Shown: positions 28,639-41,767, numbered from the stretch's first letter. The stretch is 64,000 nt of DNA from Trinickia caryophylli (GCF_034424545.1 NZ_CP139970.1:3410001-3474000), one strand, 5' to 3'. The notes: generated by a model from the sequence alone, not told the origin. Made by a program: numbers and translations.

Positions 28639-29805
28639 ATGGCGCTTTCGATTACGAGCAACTTCCACGGTGGTGCGATCGACGTGCTGGCTTGCGAGCG
28701 GGCCGGTGACATTCGCCTGCGTATCCGGCCCGACAGCCAGGCGCCGTTTGCACAGTGGTTCTACTTCCGGCTTTCGGGTGCGCGCGGCGAGCGCTGCGTG
28801 ATGACGTTCGAAAATGCGGCCGAATGCGCCTTTACCGAGGGGTGGGCTCATTACCGTGCGGTGGCGAGCTACGACCGCGTGCACTGGTTCCGCGTACCTG
28901 CGAGCTACGACGGGCGCGTGCTGACGATCGACCACACGCCCGAGTTTGACCAGGTCTATTACGCGTACTTCGAGCCTTATAGCGACGAGCGCCATTCCGA
29001 TTTTCTCGGCGCGGTCCAGCAGATGCCGCATGCCCAGGTGGTGGAACTCGGCCGCACGGTCGAGGGCCGGCCGATGTCGCTGCTCGTGCTCGATACGGGC
29101 GAGGCCGCGCCTTCCGAGCCCGCAAGACCGAAGAAGAAAGTCTGGATCATTGCGCGCCAGCACCCGGGCGAGACGATGGCCGAATGGTTCGTCGAGGGGC
29201 TCGTCAAGCGGCTCGCGGGCTGGGGCGATTGGGCTGGCGACGCGGTTGCGCGCAAGCTTTACGAGCGTGCGGTGTTCTATATCGTGCCGAATATGAACCC
29301 CGACGGCAGTGCGCATGGCAACCTGCGTACGAATGCGGCCGGCGCGAATCTGAATCGCGAGTGGATGGAGCCCGATGCCGGGCGCAGCCCCGAGGTGCTG
29401 GCCGTGCGCGAGGCGATCCACGCCACCGGGTGCGACCTTTTCTTCGATATCCACGGCGACGAGGCGCTGCCTTATGTATTCGTTGCCGGCTGCGAAATGC
29501 TGGCCGGGTTCACTGCGCGGCAGGCCGAGGAGCAGAGCGCTTTCATCGAGGCCTTCAAGCGCGCGAGCCCCGATTTCCAGGACAAGTACGGCTACGAGGC
29601 CGGCAAGTATCAGGAAGATATGCTCAAGCTCGCGTCGAAGTACATCGGCAAGACGTTCGGCTGTCTCTCGCTCACGCTCGAGATGCCGTTCAAGGACAAC
29701 GCTGATTTACCGGACGAGCGCGTCGGCTGGAACGGCGAGCGCAGTGCCGCGCTGGGCGCTGCGATGCTCGGGGCCATCTTGCATCACGTCGAATCGTTCG
29801 ACTGA
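28639..29805 (+). CDS. M14 family zinc carboxypeptidase (cytosolic carboxypeptidase-like)
   Basis: A 388-aa protein. The N-terminal beta domain (about residues 1-115, with FHGGAIDV and PFAQWFYFRLSG) is the companion domain of cytosolic carboxypeptidases. The catalytic domain has zinc ligands His175 and Glu178 (RQHPGETMAEW) and His272 (DIHGDE), and the catalytic Glu348 (LTLEMPFKD). There is no signal peptide, so it acts in the cytosol. The ATG at 28639 has CGAGGAAAAC. Eukaryotic relatives remove glutamates from protein side chains; the bacterial substrate is unknown. It stands 65 nt after yaaA. Confidence 0.9.
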   Translation: MALSITSNFHGGAIDVLACERAGDIRLRIRPDSQAPFAQWFYFRLSGARGERCVMTFENAAECAFTEGWAHYRAVASYDRVHWFRVPASYDGRVLTIDHTPEFDQVYYAYFEPYSDERHSDFLGAVQQMPHAQVVELGRTVEGRPMSLLVLDTGEAAPSEPARPKKKVWIIARQHPGETMAEWFVEGLVKRLAGWGDWAGDAVARKLYERAVFYIVPNMNPDGSAHGNLRTNAAGANLNREWMEPDAGRSPEVLAVREAIHATGCDLFFDIHGDEALPYVFVAGCEMLAGFTARQAEEQSAFIEAFKRASPDFQDKYGYEAGKYQEDMLKLASKYIGKTFGCLSLTLEMPFKDNADLPDERVGWNGERSAALGAAMLGAILHHVESFD

Positions 29806-29831
29806 GCGGTGCGCCCTGGCGAGCGCGCCCG

Positions 29832-30413
29832 CTATGACTTCGTGGTGCTCGTGCGGCGCTTGGCGGGCGCCTGCTTCTGTTTCTTCGTCGAACGCTTTAC
29901 GGCATTTTTGGCGCCGTGCTTGCCTTTGCTCTTTTGCGCGCGTTCGGAGCGCGGCTTCGCGGCCGGCACCGGATCGTTCCAGCTGAAGGCGAGCATTTGC
30001 TGCCCGACATACCCGCAGCGGAACTTCAGTGGATAGGCGGAGTGCCCCTGCTCGCGCGCGACGCCTTGACCCTCCACGGTCACGACGTTGTCCACTTTCG
30101 TGCGTTGTTTGCCTTCGTCGAATGGCTCGTTCCAGGGCGTGACGGACGCATGCTTGCTGTCGAGTGCCTCGGGCGGGAATTCGACGCGGTCGATCACATT
30201 CGAGGTGCTGGCAACGAATGCGCCGTGCGCCGCGCAATCCGCGACGAGCGGGTCCGCGTGCATTTCGTTGACGAACCTGGCGATCATTTCGTTGCGCTGA
30301 TCGATCAGATCGGCGCGTGCGGACAGAGCGAAGACGAGGGGCAGGCCGGCGGCCGCGGTGCTCAGCCAGCGGCCGAATTGGCGCCGGCGGCGTAGAGTGT
30401 TGGAGCTATCCAT
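29832..30413 (-). CDS. Secreted protein with lysine-rich tail, possibly BspC-like
   Basis: A 193-aa protein with a Sec signal: Arg-rich N-region (RRRRQFGRW), hydrophobic stretch to about residue 32 and a likely cleavage after SARA. The mature part has two cysteines (CAAHGAF and FRCGYVG) that could form a disulfide. The last 45 residues are highly basic, with many Lys, Arg, Ala and Ser. It resembles proteins annotated as BspC-domain proteins in Burkholderia, but I am not sure of that name. It converges with the M14 gene. Role unknown. Confidence 0.65.
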   Translation of the reverse strand: MDSSNTLRRRRQFGRWLSTAAAGLPLVFALSARADLIDQRNEMIARFVNEMHADPLVADCAAHGAFVASTSNVIDRVEFPPEALDSKHASVTPWNEPFDEGKQRTKVDNVVTVEGQGVAREQGHSAYPLKFRCGYVGQQMLAFSWNDPVPAAKPRSERAQKSKGKHGAKNAVKRSTKKQKQAPAKRRTSTTKS

Positions 30414-30586
30414 CCAGGTGGCAATATCGAGACATCAGGCACGTAAGATGCCGCAGTCTCGCCCGGAGTTCAATCGGCGGTTGAAAATTTCGCTCGCGCG
30501 AATGGTGCGGGGCCGCTCTTCGCTCGTTACGTTGGCGCTGAGGCTGGCGCGGCATGGGGCCGCGCATGTCGCGCAGGTCCTCGTCC

Positions 30587-31270
30587 TCATGTACGCGGAC
30601 CGCCGAGGTGGTAACGCCGGACATCGTTGGTCGTCACCCAGGTGGGCCGATAGACGGCGATGAGCGCGGTGGCCATGCCGGTGAACCATGATTCGCCGAG
30701 CGAAAGCAGAACGACGCTGAGCGCATAACCGGCCGGTACGACGGCGAGCGAGCCGTTCGCGAGGCCGACGTGCACGCCGGCGGCGGCCGCCGACGCCGCG
30801 ACCACTGCAATCGCGGGCGAAACAACGCCTTGCGTGCCGACGAATACGAACAGATTGCGGGGTAGCCAGGCGGTCGAGGCGCGTTGCAGTATCGCCGATA
30901 CGCCGACCGGCATCGCGCCGTAAACGAGGAACGTGAGGGCGACGCCTTGCCAGGTCGCGTCGAAGACGACTACCGCGATGCCCGTTACCGCCGCCATGGC
31001 GATCAAGGCGAGCGCCCAGTCGAACAGCGTGACGAAGAGGGTGGCGCCGAGCAGATGCATGACCGGGCCGTCTTCGAGCCAGGCGTTGGTCGCCCAGAGC
31101 ACCGAAACCGCGACGACGAGCGCGAGCCAGACGTGTTGGAGCGTGGCATCCTGGAGACGCCGAAACGGCCTTGTTGCCAAGGCGAGCGCGAGAAGGCCCG
31201 CGGCGGCGATCCAAGCACCGACGGCGAACCATGGCGGAAGCGGCGTGTAAAGGAAACCCATATCGTCCAT
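30587..31270 (-). CDS. CbiM/COG3235-like integral membrane protein (ECF-type permease-like)
   Basis: A 227-aa protein with about six hydrophobic helices. The N-terminal PLPPWFAVGAWIAAAGLLALAL and the motif LVYGAMPVGVSAILQRASTAWLP recall energy-coupling-factor substrate-capture permeases of the CbiM/COG3235 group. No ATPase (A) or T component is adjacent, and no cobalamin riboswitch is visible. Two starts are possible, 31270 (MDDMGFLY) and 31261 (MGFLYTPL), neither with a strong ribosome-binding site. The LuxR-type gene lies 86 nt upstream on the same strand and could be co-transcribed. Confidence 0.65.
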   Translation of the reverse strand: MDDMGFLYTPLPPWFAVGAWIAAAGLLALALATRPFRRLQDATLQHVWLALVVAVSVLWATNAWLEDGPVMHLLGATLFVTLFDWALALIAMAAVTGIAVVVFDATWQGVALTFLVYGAMPVGVSAILQRASTAWLPRNLFVFVGTQGVVSPAIAVVAASAAAAGVHVGLANGSLAVVPAGYALSVVLLSLGESWFTGMATALIAVYRPTWVTTNDVRRYHLGGPRT

Positions 31271-31356
31271 ATTACTCGTTGGAATGCGACTCGTGGGAAT
31301 GCGCAAGCTGCCGCGCACGCTGTTGTGCAAAAGCAGCCACAGCAACCGCCGCCGCT

Positions 31357-32208
31357 TCAGCCGGGATGCGATTCCGTCTTGCGAAAAGGCGTGTCCGGCT
31401 CGGCGGCCAGCGGCAGACCGTCAGGCTCCTCATGCCTCGGCAATGCGTACTTGAATCCGATGCCTTGGCGCAACGGCGCGGCGCAAGGCTGTCCTACGGC
31501 TGCCTCGGGTGCTTCCTCGTCCGCACGCAGCACTTCGAGATGCGGTGCCAGCCAGCCGTTGTAGATTGCCACGGCGGCCGCGCGATTGGGCGCGCCCAGT
31601 TGCTGGAAGATGCTGGCCAGGTGGATCTTGACCGTACCTTCGCTGATGCCGAGTGTGCGCGCGATCATCTTGTTGGTGCTGCCCATATGGACACAGCGCA
31701 TGATTTGCTCCTGACGTGGCGAAAGCGCCGGGCAGAACCGCATACGCCTGGCCGGCGACCCGGAGAGTTCACGGACGGGAGCGAGCGGGGCCTGCGGGGG
31801 CTCGTAGGACGCGTGGCCGTCATGCAAAAAAGCGCGGTGCGGCGCGTAATGTCCGCCTGCGAGGACGAGCTCGAGCAGCCGTACGATCAGCTTCGGGTTC
31901 GTGGTGCGGGGGATTACCCCGTGCACGCCCTCGTCCATGAGCGGGCGCACGCAGCCGGGTGAGGCATCGTCCACGACGGCGGCGATGCGCAGCGACGGCT
32001 GCTCGCCGACGAGCGAGCGCAGATCGGCGATCCGCATTGCATCGCTCCAATCGACCACGAGCAGATCGGCGGGCATGCGCCGCAATGCGCGGGCCGACTG
32101 CAGCCAATCCCTCGCCTCGCAAAATCGGGCCTGCCGGTTGATCTGCCGCAACAGCGCTTTCAGGCCGTCGCGTCGTTCTGCTTCTGAACTGAGAACTGCG
32201 AACCGCAT
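31357..32208 (-). CDS. LuxR/NarL-type response regulator, atypical receiver
   Basis: A 283-aa regulator. Residues 1-120 resemble a receiver domain, but the acidic pair expected near the N-terminus is missing (MRFAVLSSEAERRD), while an Asp-rich LLVVDWSD occurs at the position of the phospho-acceptor strand. The DNA-binding HTH is clear (about 163-215: LSPRQEQIMRCVHMGSTNKMIA and GISEGTVKIHLASIFQQLG). About 65 residues of uncharacteristic sequence follow the HTH. No sensor kinase is adjacent. It may act without classical phosphorylation. Confidence 0.82.
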   Translation of the reverse strand: MRFAVLSSEAERRDGLKALLRQINRQARFCEARDWLQSARALRRMPADLLVVDWSDAMRIADLRSLVGEQPSLRIAAVVDDASPGCVRPLMDEGVHGVIPRTTNPKLIVRLLELVLAGGHYAPHRAFLHDGHASYEPPQAPLAPVRELSGSPARRMRFCPALSPRQEQIMRCVHMGSTNKMIARTLGISEGTVKIHLASIFQQLGAPNRAAAVAIYNGWLAPHLEVLRADEEAPEAAVGQPCAAPLRQGIGFKYALPRHEEPDGLPLAAEPDTPFRKTESHPG

Positions 32209-32385
32209 GCTTGCCTCCTGGGTAGTCCGATGAGGCGGTGCCCCTGGCCGGCCCGAGAGGATGCGCCGGCTGGCCCAGGGGGCGCCGCCGATGCAATAAT
32301 GACAAATTCCTTACGGAGAATCGGCTAGCCGGACGGCATAGGACGCTCCTGCCGCCCCGGAGGGGCAGCAGGCAGGCAGGGGGGG

Positions 32386-33591
32386 TCAGTGGAAGTGGGG
32401 TTGAGCTGGCTCGGCGTCTTCCGGCATCTCCGCGTGGACGATTTCGCCGAGCGGGTCCGCGTAAAGCGGTACGCCGCAATCGTCGCAATATTCCGGCTCG
32501 AATCGCCCCGCATGCCGGCGGATGTCGCTGATGCCGGCTTCTTTCAGCAACGCGACGATTTCCTCGAGCGGACCATCGCCATCTTCGTCCTCCTCGTCGG
32601 TCGAGAGCTCGCCGTTTTCGCGGCCGTAAAGCGGCCAGACCACGCCGTAGATGACGTCGTTGCTGCCGCGGCGCGTGAATCCGATCCGGTATTCGTCGAT
32701 GCGCCGCTCGCCGAAGCCTGCTACGACGGCGCGCAGCTCTTGCGGTGTCGCACCCGTCGTGTCGAACAGGTAGCGGATGGCCGTGCGCACGGTGTGCGGA
32801 CGTACCCGCTCGTCGGCGTCGCGGCAAGCGGAGTAGTACGCGTCCGGCAGCAGGCACTCGAATTCGCAGCCGGGCAAAACGAGCGCGAGGTTCGCACCCC
32901 CCTGGCTCGCCCATTGTTCGAGGCATTGCCCGCGCTCGATGCGCGTGCCGTTTTCTTCTTCCTGCCAACGAAAGAGCGGGGCGCCCACCGGCGCGGCCAC
33001 GACGGCGAGCAAAAAGCGCGGATCGGCGAGAATCGGCGAGGTCTCGGGCAACTCGCCGAAGTTTATCTTCGCGGGCGATCCTGCGATGGCTGCCTGGACG
33101 AGCTGCTGGGCGACCCGGTACGTCTCGACGTGGTGGCGCGGCAATTGATCGATGCTGTAGAGGAAAGGCGCGAGTGCCACGCGTGCGCCGTCGGCGAGGA
33201 CGTGAGCCTGAAGATGAGTGCGCAGCGCCTCGACCGAATCGGCCTTGAGCGACCCGGAGGGAATAACGTAGCGTGTCCAGGCAAGCACGGGGGCGGCGAT
33301 CAGCAGTGCCTCGTAAGGTGCGCCTTCGTGGTCGACGACGAACGATTCGCTGTGCGTTTCGGCCATGTCCGCGAGTGCCCCGTAAGCGTCGGGGTGGTTC
33401 TGCTGGAGATGGTCGAGGGCTGCATCGAGCGTGGTCTGATTGCCGTTGCGGATGATCTTCGCGAGCAATGCATCGAGCTTGGCTTCCCAGAAGCGGTCTT
33501 CGATGCGGCTGCCGGAGGCGAAGAGCGCGAGGGACAGACCGACGAGTTTGTCGGCGTCAGGGGGGAGGCGTTTGGCGATTCGCGAGCGCAT
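32386..33591 (-). CDS. DUF2863 family protein
   Basis: A 401-aa protein that I recognise as the betaproteobacterial DUF2863 family. It has no signal peptide or membrane helix. There is a Cys pair near the C-terminus (EYCDDCGVPLYADP), possibly binding zinc, and an acidic stretch DEEDEDGDGPLEE shortly before. A GC-rich stem-loop lies just after the stop (around 32346-32375 on this strand) without a T-tract. Function unknown. It diverges from the rRNA operon. Confidence 0.8.
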   Translation of the reverse strand: MRSRIAKRLPPDADKLVGLSLALFASGSRIEDRFWEAKLDALLAKIIRNGNQTTLDAALDHLQQNHPDAYGALADMAETHSESFVVDHEGAPYEALLIAAPVLAWTRYVIPSGSLKADSVEALRTHLQAHVLADGARVALAPFLYSIDQLPRHHVETYRVAQQLVQAAIAGSPAKINFGELPETSPILADPRFLLAVVAAPVGAPLFRWQEEENGTRIERGQCLEQWASQGGANLALVLPGCEFECLLPDAYYSACRDADERVRPHTVRTAIRYLFDTTGATPQELRAVVAGFGERRIDEYRIGFTRRGSNDVIYGVVWPLYGRENGELSTDEEDEDGDGPLEEIVALLKEAGISDIRRHAGRFEPEYCDDCGVPLYADPLGEIVHAEMPEDAEPAQPHFH

Positions 33592-33935
33592 AGGGAACTG
33601 GGTTGGTTGGATTCGATGAACCTTCCATTCTAGACGCTTCGGGCGGCTTTAAGCGCCGCCGCGCGCGCCGCCTGGGAGGAGCGTGCGCGGCAAGCACGGG
33701 CGGAGACCATGTATTTGGCTGCGAGCGTTTTCCGCTTGCGCCCCGTCGAGAAGGCGCCTAGAATCACGCCCTTTCCGCGCTACCGAAAGCGGCGGCGCGG
33801 GGGAAGCGAGGGGTTGTAGCGATGGAGTGGCGAGGCGTTGTGTGCGGTTTGTGCGCGGTTTGTGCGCGGTAAGCGGAAGGGCGCAACACAACGGCTGAGT
33901 CGATGGGTGAAGCAAGCAGCGATGCAAAAAACCTG

Positions 33936-33964
33936 TTGACGAAAAGCGAAACGCTCTGCATAAT
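33936..33964 (+). promoter_or_regulatory. rRNA operon promoter
   Basis: TTGACG (33936-33941) and CATAAT (33959-33964) are separated by exactly 17 nt. An A-rich tract (GCAAAAAACC) precedes the -35 as a possible UP element. It lies about 275 nt upstream of the 16S 5' end and is the best promoter match in this gap. Confidence 0.75.
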
Positions 33965-34038
33965 CTCGTTTCTCTGCTGCTGATGCAGCAACGCAAGACG
34001 GGCGGTACGGAAGGTAGGTACTGCGGTGTTGAGCGACG

Positions 34039-34053
34039 TGATCTTTAACAATT
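34039..34053 (+). promoter_or_regulatory. boxA antitermination site, 16S leader
   Basis: TGATCTTTAACAATT closely matches the rrn boxA consensus bound by NusB/NusE. A second copy with the same core lies before the 23S gene (36239-36253). Confidence 0.8.
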
Positions 34054-34237
34054 CACAGCCGATAAGTGTGGGTACTTGATGGCGAGCGCAGTCGAATCCT
34101 TCGGGGTTCGATGAAGCGAAAGTATCAAGTCTCACGCTGTATTGAGAGTAAGGTTTGTCCGTCGAGAGATGGATGAATCCTGTCAGTACGTTGAGTGAGC
34201 GACCGACTCGAGAGAGTCGAAAACAGTAACAGGTATT

Positions 34238-35768
<1,531 letters not shown>

Positions 35769-35832
35769 CCAGAGCTTGCGCGCTCAAGATTAAGTACTCA
35801 CGCTTATCGGCTGTGAAGATTGACAGACTCAG

Positions 35833-35909
35833 GGGTCTGTAGCTCAGTCGGTTAGAGCACCGTCTTGATAAGGCGGGGGTCGTTGGTTCGAATCCAACCA
35901 GACCCACCA
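35833..35909 (+). tRNA. tRNA-Ile (anticodon GAT)
   Basis: The acceptor stem GGGTCTG (35833-35839) pairs with CAGACCC (35899-35905), then A and encoded CCA. The anticodon loop TTGATAA gives GAT. It lies in the 16S-23S spacer and is co-transcribed with the rRNAs. Confidence 0.98.
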
Positions 35910-36019
35910 ATTGCGATGATCGTTAGTGCTTCAGCACTTACGAGCATCTCACTCCCGAAGGGAGTTAAGCGGTGGTGATAAGCGACGGAGTTATCTGAGT
36001 CTCAAATTGGTTGTGCCTT

Positions 36020-36095
36020 GGGGGCATAGCTCAGCTGGGAGAGCACCTGCTTTGCAAGCAGGGGGTCGTCGGTTCGATCCCGTCTGCCTCCACCA
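36020..36095 (+). tRNA. tRNA-Ala (anticodon TGC)
   Basis: The acceptor stem GGGGGCA (36020-36026) pairs with TGCCTCC (36085-36091) with one G-T pair, then A and encoded CCA. The anticodon loop TTTGCAA gives TGC. Second tRNA of the spacer, 110 nt after tRNA-Ile. Confidence 0.98.
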
Positions 36096-36430
36096 TCCCC
36101 GCCCACGTTGGCGCTTTAGCGCGTACGTGGGTGCGATCGCCGAAGGGGGGTCCCCAATGACAAGTGCGTGAGCGCATCCGCTCGAGCCTTTGTCATTGGC
36201 GATAGAGCCAGTCAGAGCGACTGAACAAGTCGGCTGTCGATCTTTAACAATCTGGAAGAAGTAGTAATGGATATTGGAAGCGTCTGATGAGATGGACGTG
36301 GAAGATATCAATGGGTAGTGATTGTATCGAAGTATGAAAAGGGAATCGAAAGATGCCCTTGGAATACGGCACAAATGCGAGAACTCAACCTGTAGCGCAA
36401 GCGGCTCGAAGAGAGACGCTCTCGTTATAG
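36096..36430 (+). other. Internal transcribed spacer between tRNA-Ala and 23S
   Basis: These 335 nt hold no gene. A perfect 10-bp inverted repeat CCAATGACAA (36154-36163) and TTGTCATTGG (36190-36199) forms a stem-loop. A second boxA core (GATCTTTAACAATCT) is at 36239-36253. The rest probably forms part of the 23S processing stem. Confidence 0.75.
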
Positions 36431-39314
<2,884 letters not shown>

Positions 39315-39483
39315 ATAACCGGAGCGTCTTCGCTCTGATCGCGCGTGCCCCGCACCGCGTTCAGTGTGTGACAGGCGCGCTCAGGTTGACTCGCGATTCA
39401 GTGCCGTACAAGCACTACCACATTACGCCATACTTCTTCCCAGATTGGCTTCGCAGCCCACACCGCTGCGCAGCAACAAGTCA

Positions 39484-39600
39484 TGCCTGATGACCATAGC
39501 GAGTTGGTACCACCCCTTCCCATCCCGAACAGGACCGTGAAACGACTCCACGCCGATGATAGTGCGGATTGCCCGTGTGAAAGTAGGTAATCGTCAGGCT
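39484..39600 (+). rRNA. rrf: 5S ribosomal RNA
   Basis: About 117 nt. The terminal stem GCCTGA (39485-39490) pairs with TCAGGC (39594-39599), and the typical GAACAGGACCGTGAAACGACTCC core is present between. It lies 169 nt after the 23S gene. Confidence 0.93.
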
Positions 39601-39611
39601 CCCTTCTTCTG

Positions 39612-39648
39612 AAAACCCCCGCCAGCTCCAAGCTCGCGGGGGTTTTTG
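39612..39648 (+). terminator. rRNA operon terminator
   Basis: AAACCCCCGC pairs with GCGGGGGTTT around a 13-nt loop, and the stem continues into TTTTT. It lies 12 nt after the 5S gene. Confidence 0.92.
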
Positions 39649-39678
39649 CTTTGCGCCGCGCGCCCCCCTTCGAGCGCG

Positions 39679-39879
39679 CTACGCTGCCTCAACCCCTTTC
39701 AGAAACCGCTGCGCGAGCTGCACCCAGTAACTCGACCCGATCGGCAGTAGCGCGTCGCCGACGTTCACCGCGATGCTGCGACGTTTTGCTGCAGGGCGCG
39801 TATCATAGTGACATCCGCACTTCCCGATCCCGCCTGATTTCCGGGGCGAATCCGGAACGTCTCCCACGCTTCGACGCAT
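39679..39879 (-). pseudogene. Possible remnant of a gene 3' end
   Basis: In the otherwise empty 287-nt gap between the rRNA terminator and the radical SAM gene, the minus strand reads 66 codons. The last 30 or so (ending in GSSYWVQLAQRFLKGVEAA) look like a real protein C-terminus, with aromatic and amphipathic pattern. The upstream part is Arg/Gly-rich and has no ribosome-binding site or known N-terminus. I do not recognise it. It may be a fragment left by rearrangement at the rRNA operon, or chance. Confidence 0.25.
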
Positions 39880-39935
39880 TCCTCGCTTTCGCTTGCTACC
39901 GCTTTACGATCAGCACTTTCCTGATCGCCTAGATC

Positions 39936-41063
39936 ATGGACGATTCAGACGTCGAATTTCCCATTGTTCCTCCGACCCCTAGAAAGGGGCGCGGTGCCGT
40001 CACGAATCTGCAGGGCCGTTACGAGGCGGAGCAGAGGGAGTCCGTCGACGATGGCTGGGCCGCGAACGTCCATGTCCACGACGACGGCGAAGGGGAAGCG
40101 ACACTTCGCACACTGGTGTTCGAAGAAAGGGCGAAGTCCATTCTCACGCGCAACGCCTCGCCGGACATTCCTTTCAGCGTTTCGTTGAATCCCTACCGCG
40201 GATGCGAGCACGGTTGCATCTATTGCTTCGCGCGTCCAACGCATAGCTATCTCGGTCTTTCGCCCGGCCTCGACTTCGAAAGCCGAATCTATGCAAAGAT
40301 CAACGCGCCCGAGCTGCTTCAGCACGAGTTGTCGAAGAAGCGCTATGTACCGGAACCCATCGCGTTGGGCGTCAATACCGATGCCTATCAGCCCGTCGAG
40401 CGCGAGCTGCGCATCACGCGTCGGGTCATCGAATTACTGCACGAGCATCGGCATCCATTTGCCGCGATCACGAAATCTTCGTTGATTGAGCGTGATCTCG
40501 ATCTTCTGGCGCCGATGGCGGCCGAGGGGCGCTGTATGGTAGCCGTGACGATCACGACGCTCGATGCGGATATCGCGCGCACGCTCGAGCCACGTGCCGC
40601 CGCACCCGCACGGCGTCTGAGAACGATACGCACCTTGAGCGAGGCCGGGGTGCCGGTTGGCGTCAGCATCGCACCGGTCATTCCGTTTGTGACCGAGCCG
40701 GATCTCGAGCGCGTACTCGAGGCCTGCGCAGAGGCGGGGGCAACGAGTGCCAGCTACATCGTGCTTCGGCTGCCGTGGGAAGTGGCGCCGCTTTTCAAGG
40801 AATGGCTCTCCGCCCATTTCCCGCAGCGCGCCGAGCGCGTCATGGCGCGAATCCACGACATGCGCGGCGGCAAAGACTACGATTCGTCGTTCGCAAAGCG
40901 AATGAAGGGCGAAGGCGCATGGGCGCAACTGCTTAAGCAACGCTTCGACAAAACGGTGCGCCGCCTCGGCCTCAACGAACGCCGGCACGGCATCCTCGAT
41001 ATGTCGCAGTTTCGGCGGCCCGCCGCCGACGGAAGACCGAATCCGCAGCTGAGCCTCTTCTGA
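39936..41063 (+). CDS. PA0069 family radical SAM protein
   Basis: A 375-aa protein with the radical SAM cluster motif Cys90-x3-Cys94-x2-Cys97 (PYRGCEHGCIYCFARP), which binds a [4Fe-4S] cluster and cleaves S-adenosylmethionine. The following SLNPYRG, LGVNTDAYQPVER and ITKSSLIERDLDLL segments match the PA0069/SplB-related group, whose reaction is unknown. The N-terminus is acidic and variable. It stands alone downstream of the rRNA operon, and the start is an ATG without a strong ribosome-binding site. Confidence 0.87.
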   Translation: MDDSDVEFPIVPPTPRKGRGAVTNLQGRYEAEQRESVDDGWAANVHVHDDGEGEATLRTLVFEERAKSILTRNASPDIPFSVSLNPYRGCEHGCIYCFARPTHSYLGLSPGLDFESRIYAKINAPELLQHELSKKRYVPEPIALGVNTDAYQPVERELRITRRVIELLHEHRHPFAAITKSSLIERDLDLLAPMAAEGRCMVAVTITTLDADIARTLEPRAAAPARRLRTIRTLSEAGVPVGVSIAPVIPFVTEPDLERVLEACAEAGATSASYIVLRLPWEVAPLFKEWLSAHFPQRAERVMARIHDMRGGKDYDSSFAKRMKGEGAWAQLLKQRFDKTVRRLGLNERRHGILDMSQFRRPAADGRPNPQLSLF

Positions 41064-41084
41064 TCGTCGCGAAGCAGTCGGTTG

Positions 41085-41555
41085 CTATCGCGACAGCGAT
41101 CCGTTGACGTCTGGCTGCGACTCGAAGTAGGTCTGAAACGATACTGCGAGCCCGGCCATCAGAAGCAGCGCACCGATGAAAAGCGAGAAGATGACTACGA
41201 AGACGACAGCCCAGCCCGAGCGGCTGCGCTCATCGCATTGCGCATTGAACTGCGCATCCCACTTGGCATCGGGACGCAGACCGTAGACGATCGCCGCGAG
41301 AAATGAGGCGAGCACGGAGACGGCGCCGGGCACGGCCAACGCCCAGCCAAGCGGCACGGTGCGCCCGCTCTCGACAAGCAGCAGCACGCCCGGTATGCCG
41401 GCCAGCGTTGCCACGACATGCAGCCATGCCATGACGTCGCGCACACCATAAAGATAAAAGCGATGCCCGCCGAGGCTTCCGAGGAAAAAGGCCAGTGTGG
41501 CTGTCAACGTTTTCGAACGAAACCGCGGACGAGGTGCGAGGACATGCGTGGACAT
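41085..41555 (-). CDS. TM2/NINE-type small membrane protein
   Basis: A 156-aa protein with about four hydrophobic helices. The N-terminal TATLAFFLGSLGGHRFYLYGVRDVMAWLH matches the TM2 pattern (helix, G-HRFYLG turn, helix). Two more helices follow (about residues 70-90 and 113-137). Function unknown. It converges with the radical SAM gene 22 nt away and diverges from the rpsP operon. Confidence 0.75.
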   Translation of the reverse strand: MSTHVLAPRPRFRSKTLTATLAFFLGSLGGHRFYLYGVRDVMAWLHVVATLAGIPGVLLLVESGRTVPLGWALAVPGAVSVLASFLAAIVYGLRPDAKWDAQFNAQCDERSRSGWAVVFVVIFSLFIGALLLMAGLAVSFQTYFESQPDVNGSLSR

Positions 41556-41693
41556 AGGCGCGGGTTGCAGCGTCGCTGCGTGGAATCAATGCGAGATCGT
41601 GCCCGGCCGTATCGGCCGGAGCGCGCATTTTACGCCTAAGACCCCGGGTCGCCGCTCCCTTCGGCCCTCTCGAGGGCGTGGTTGCGTAAGTGT

Positions 41694-41722
41694 TTGTTAT
41701 GGTTTTGATTTCGGGCTATAAT
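41694..41722 (+). promoter_or_regulatory. Sigma70 promoter of the rpsP operon
   Basis: TTGTTA (41694-41699) and a consensus TATAAT (41717-41722) are separated by exactly 17 nt, 45 nt upstream of rpsP. It is one of the best sigma70 matches in the window, as expected for a ribosomal protein operon. Confidence 0.85.
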
Positions 41723-41767
41723 CGAGCGTTTCAGTGGTTCTGAACCCCGGTTTTCAAGGATTACAGC

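Larger units (their letters stand above)
33592..34237 (+). promoter_or_regulatory. rRNA operon upstream and leader region
   Basis: These 646 nt contain no gene I can support. The distal part holds three 11-nt repeats of the form TGTGCGCGGTT (33841-33871). The promoter at 33936-33964 and the leader with boxA (34039-34053) are listed separately. The leader between promoter and 16S is about 265 nt and contains the sequences that would pair in the 16S processing stem. Confidence 0.7.
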
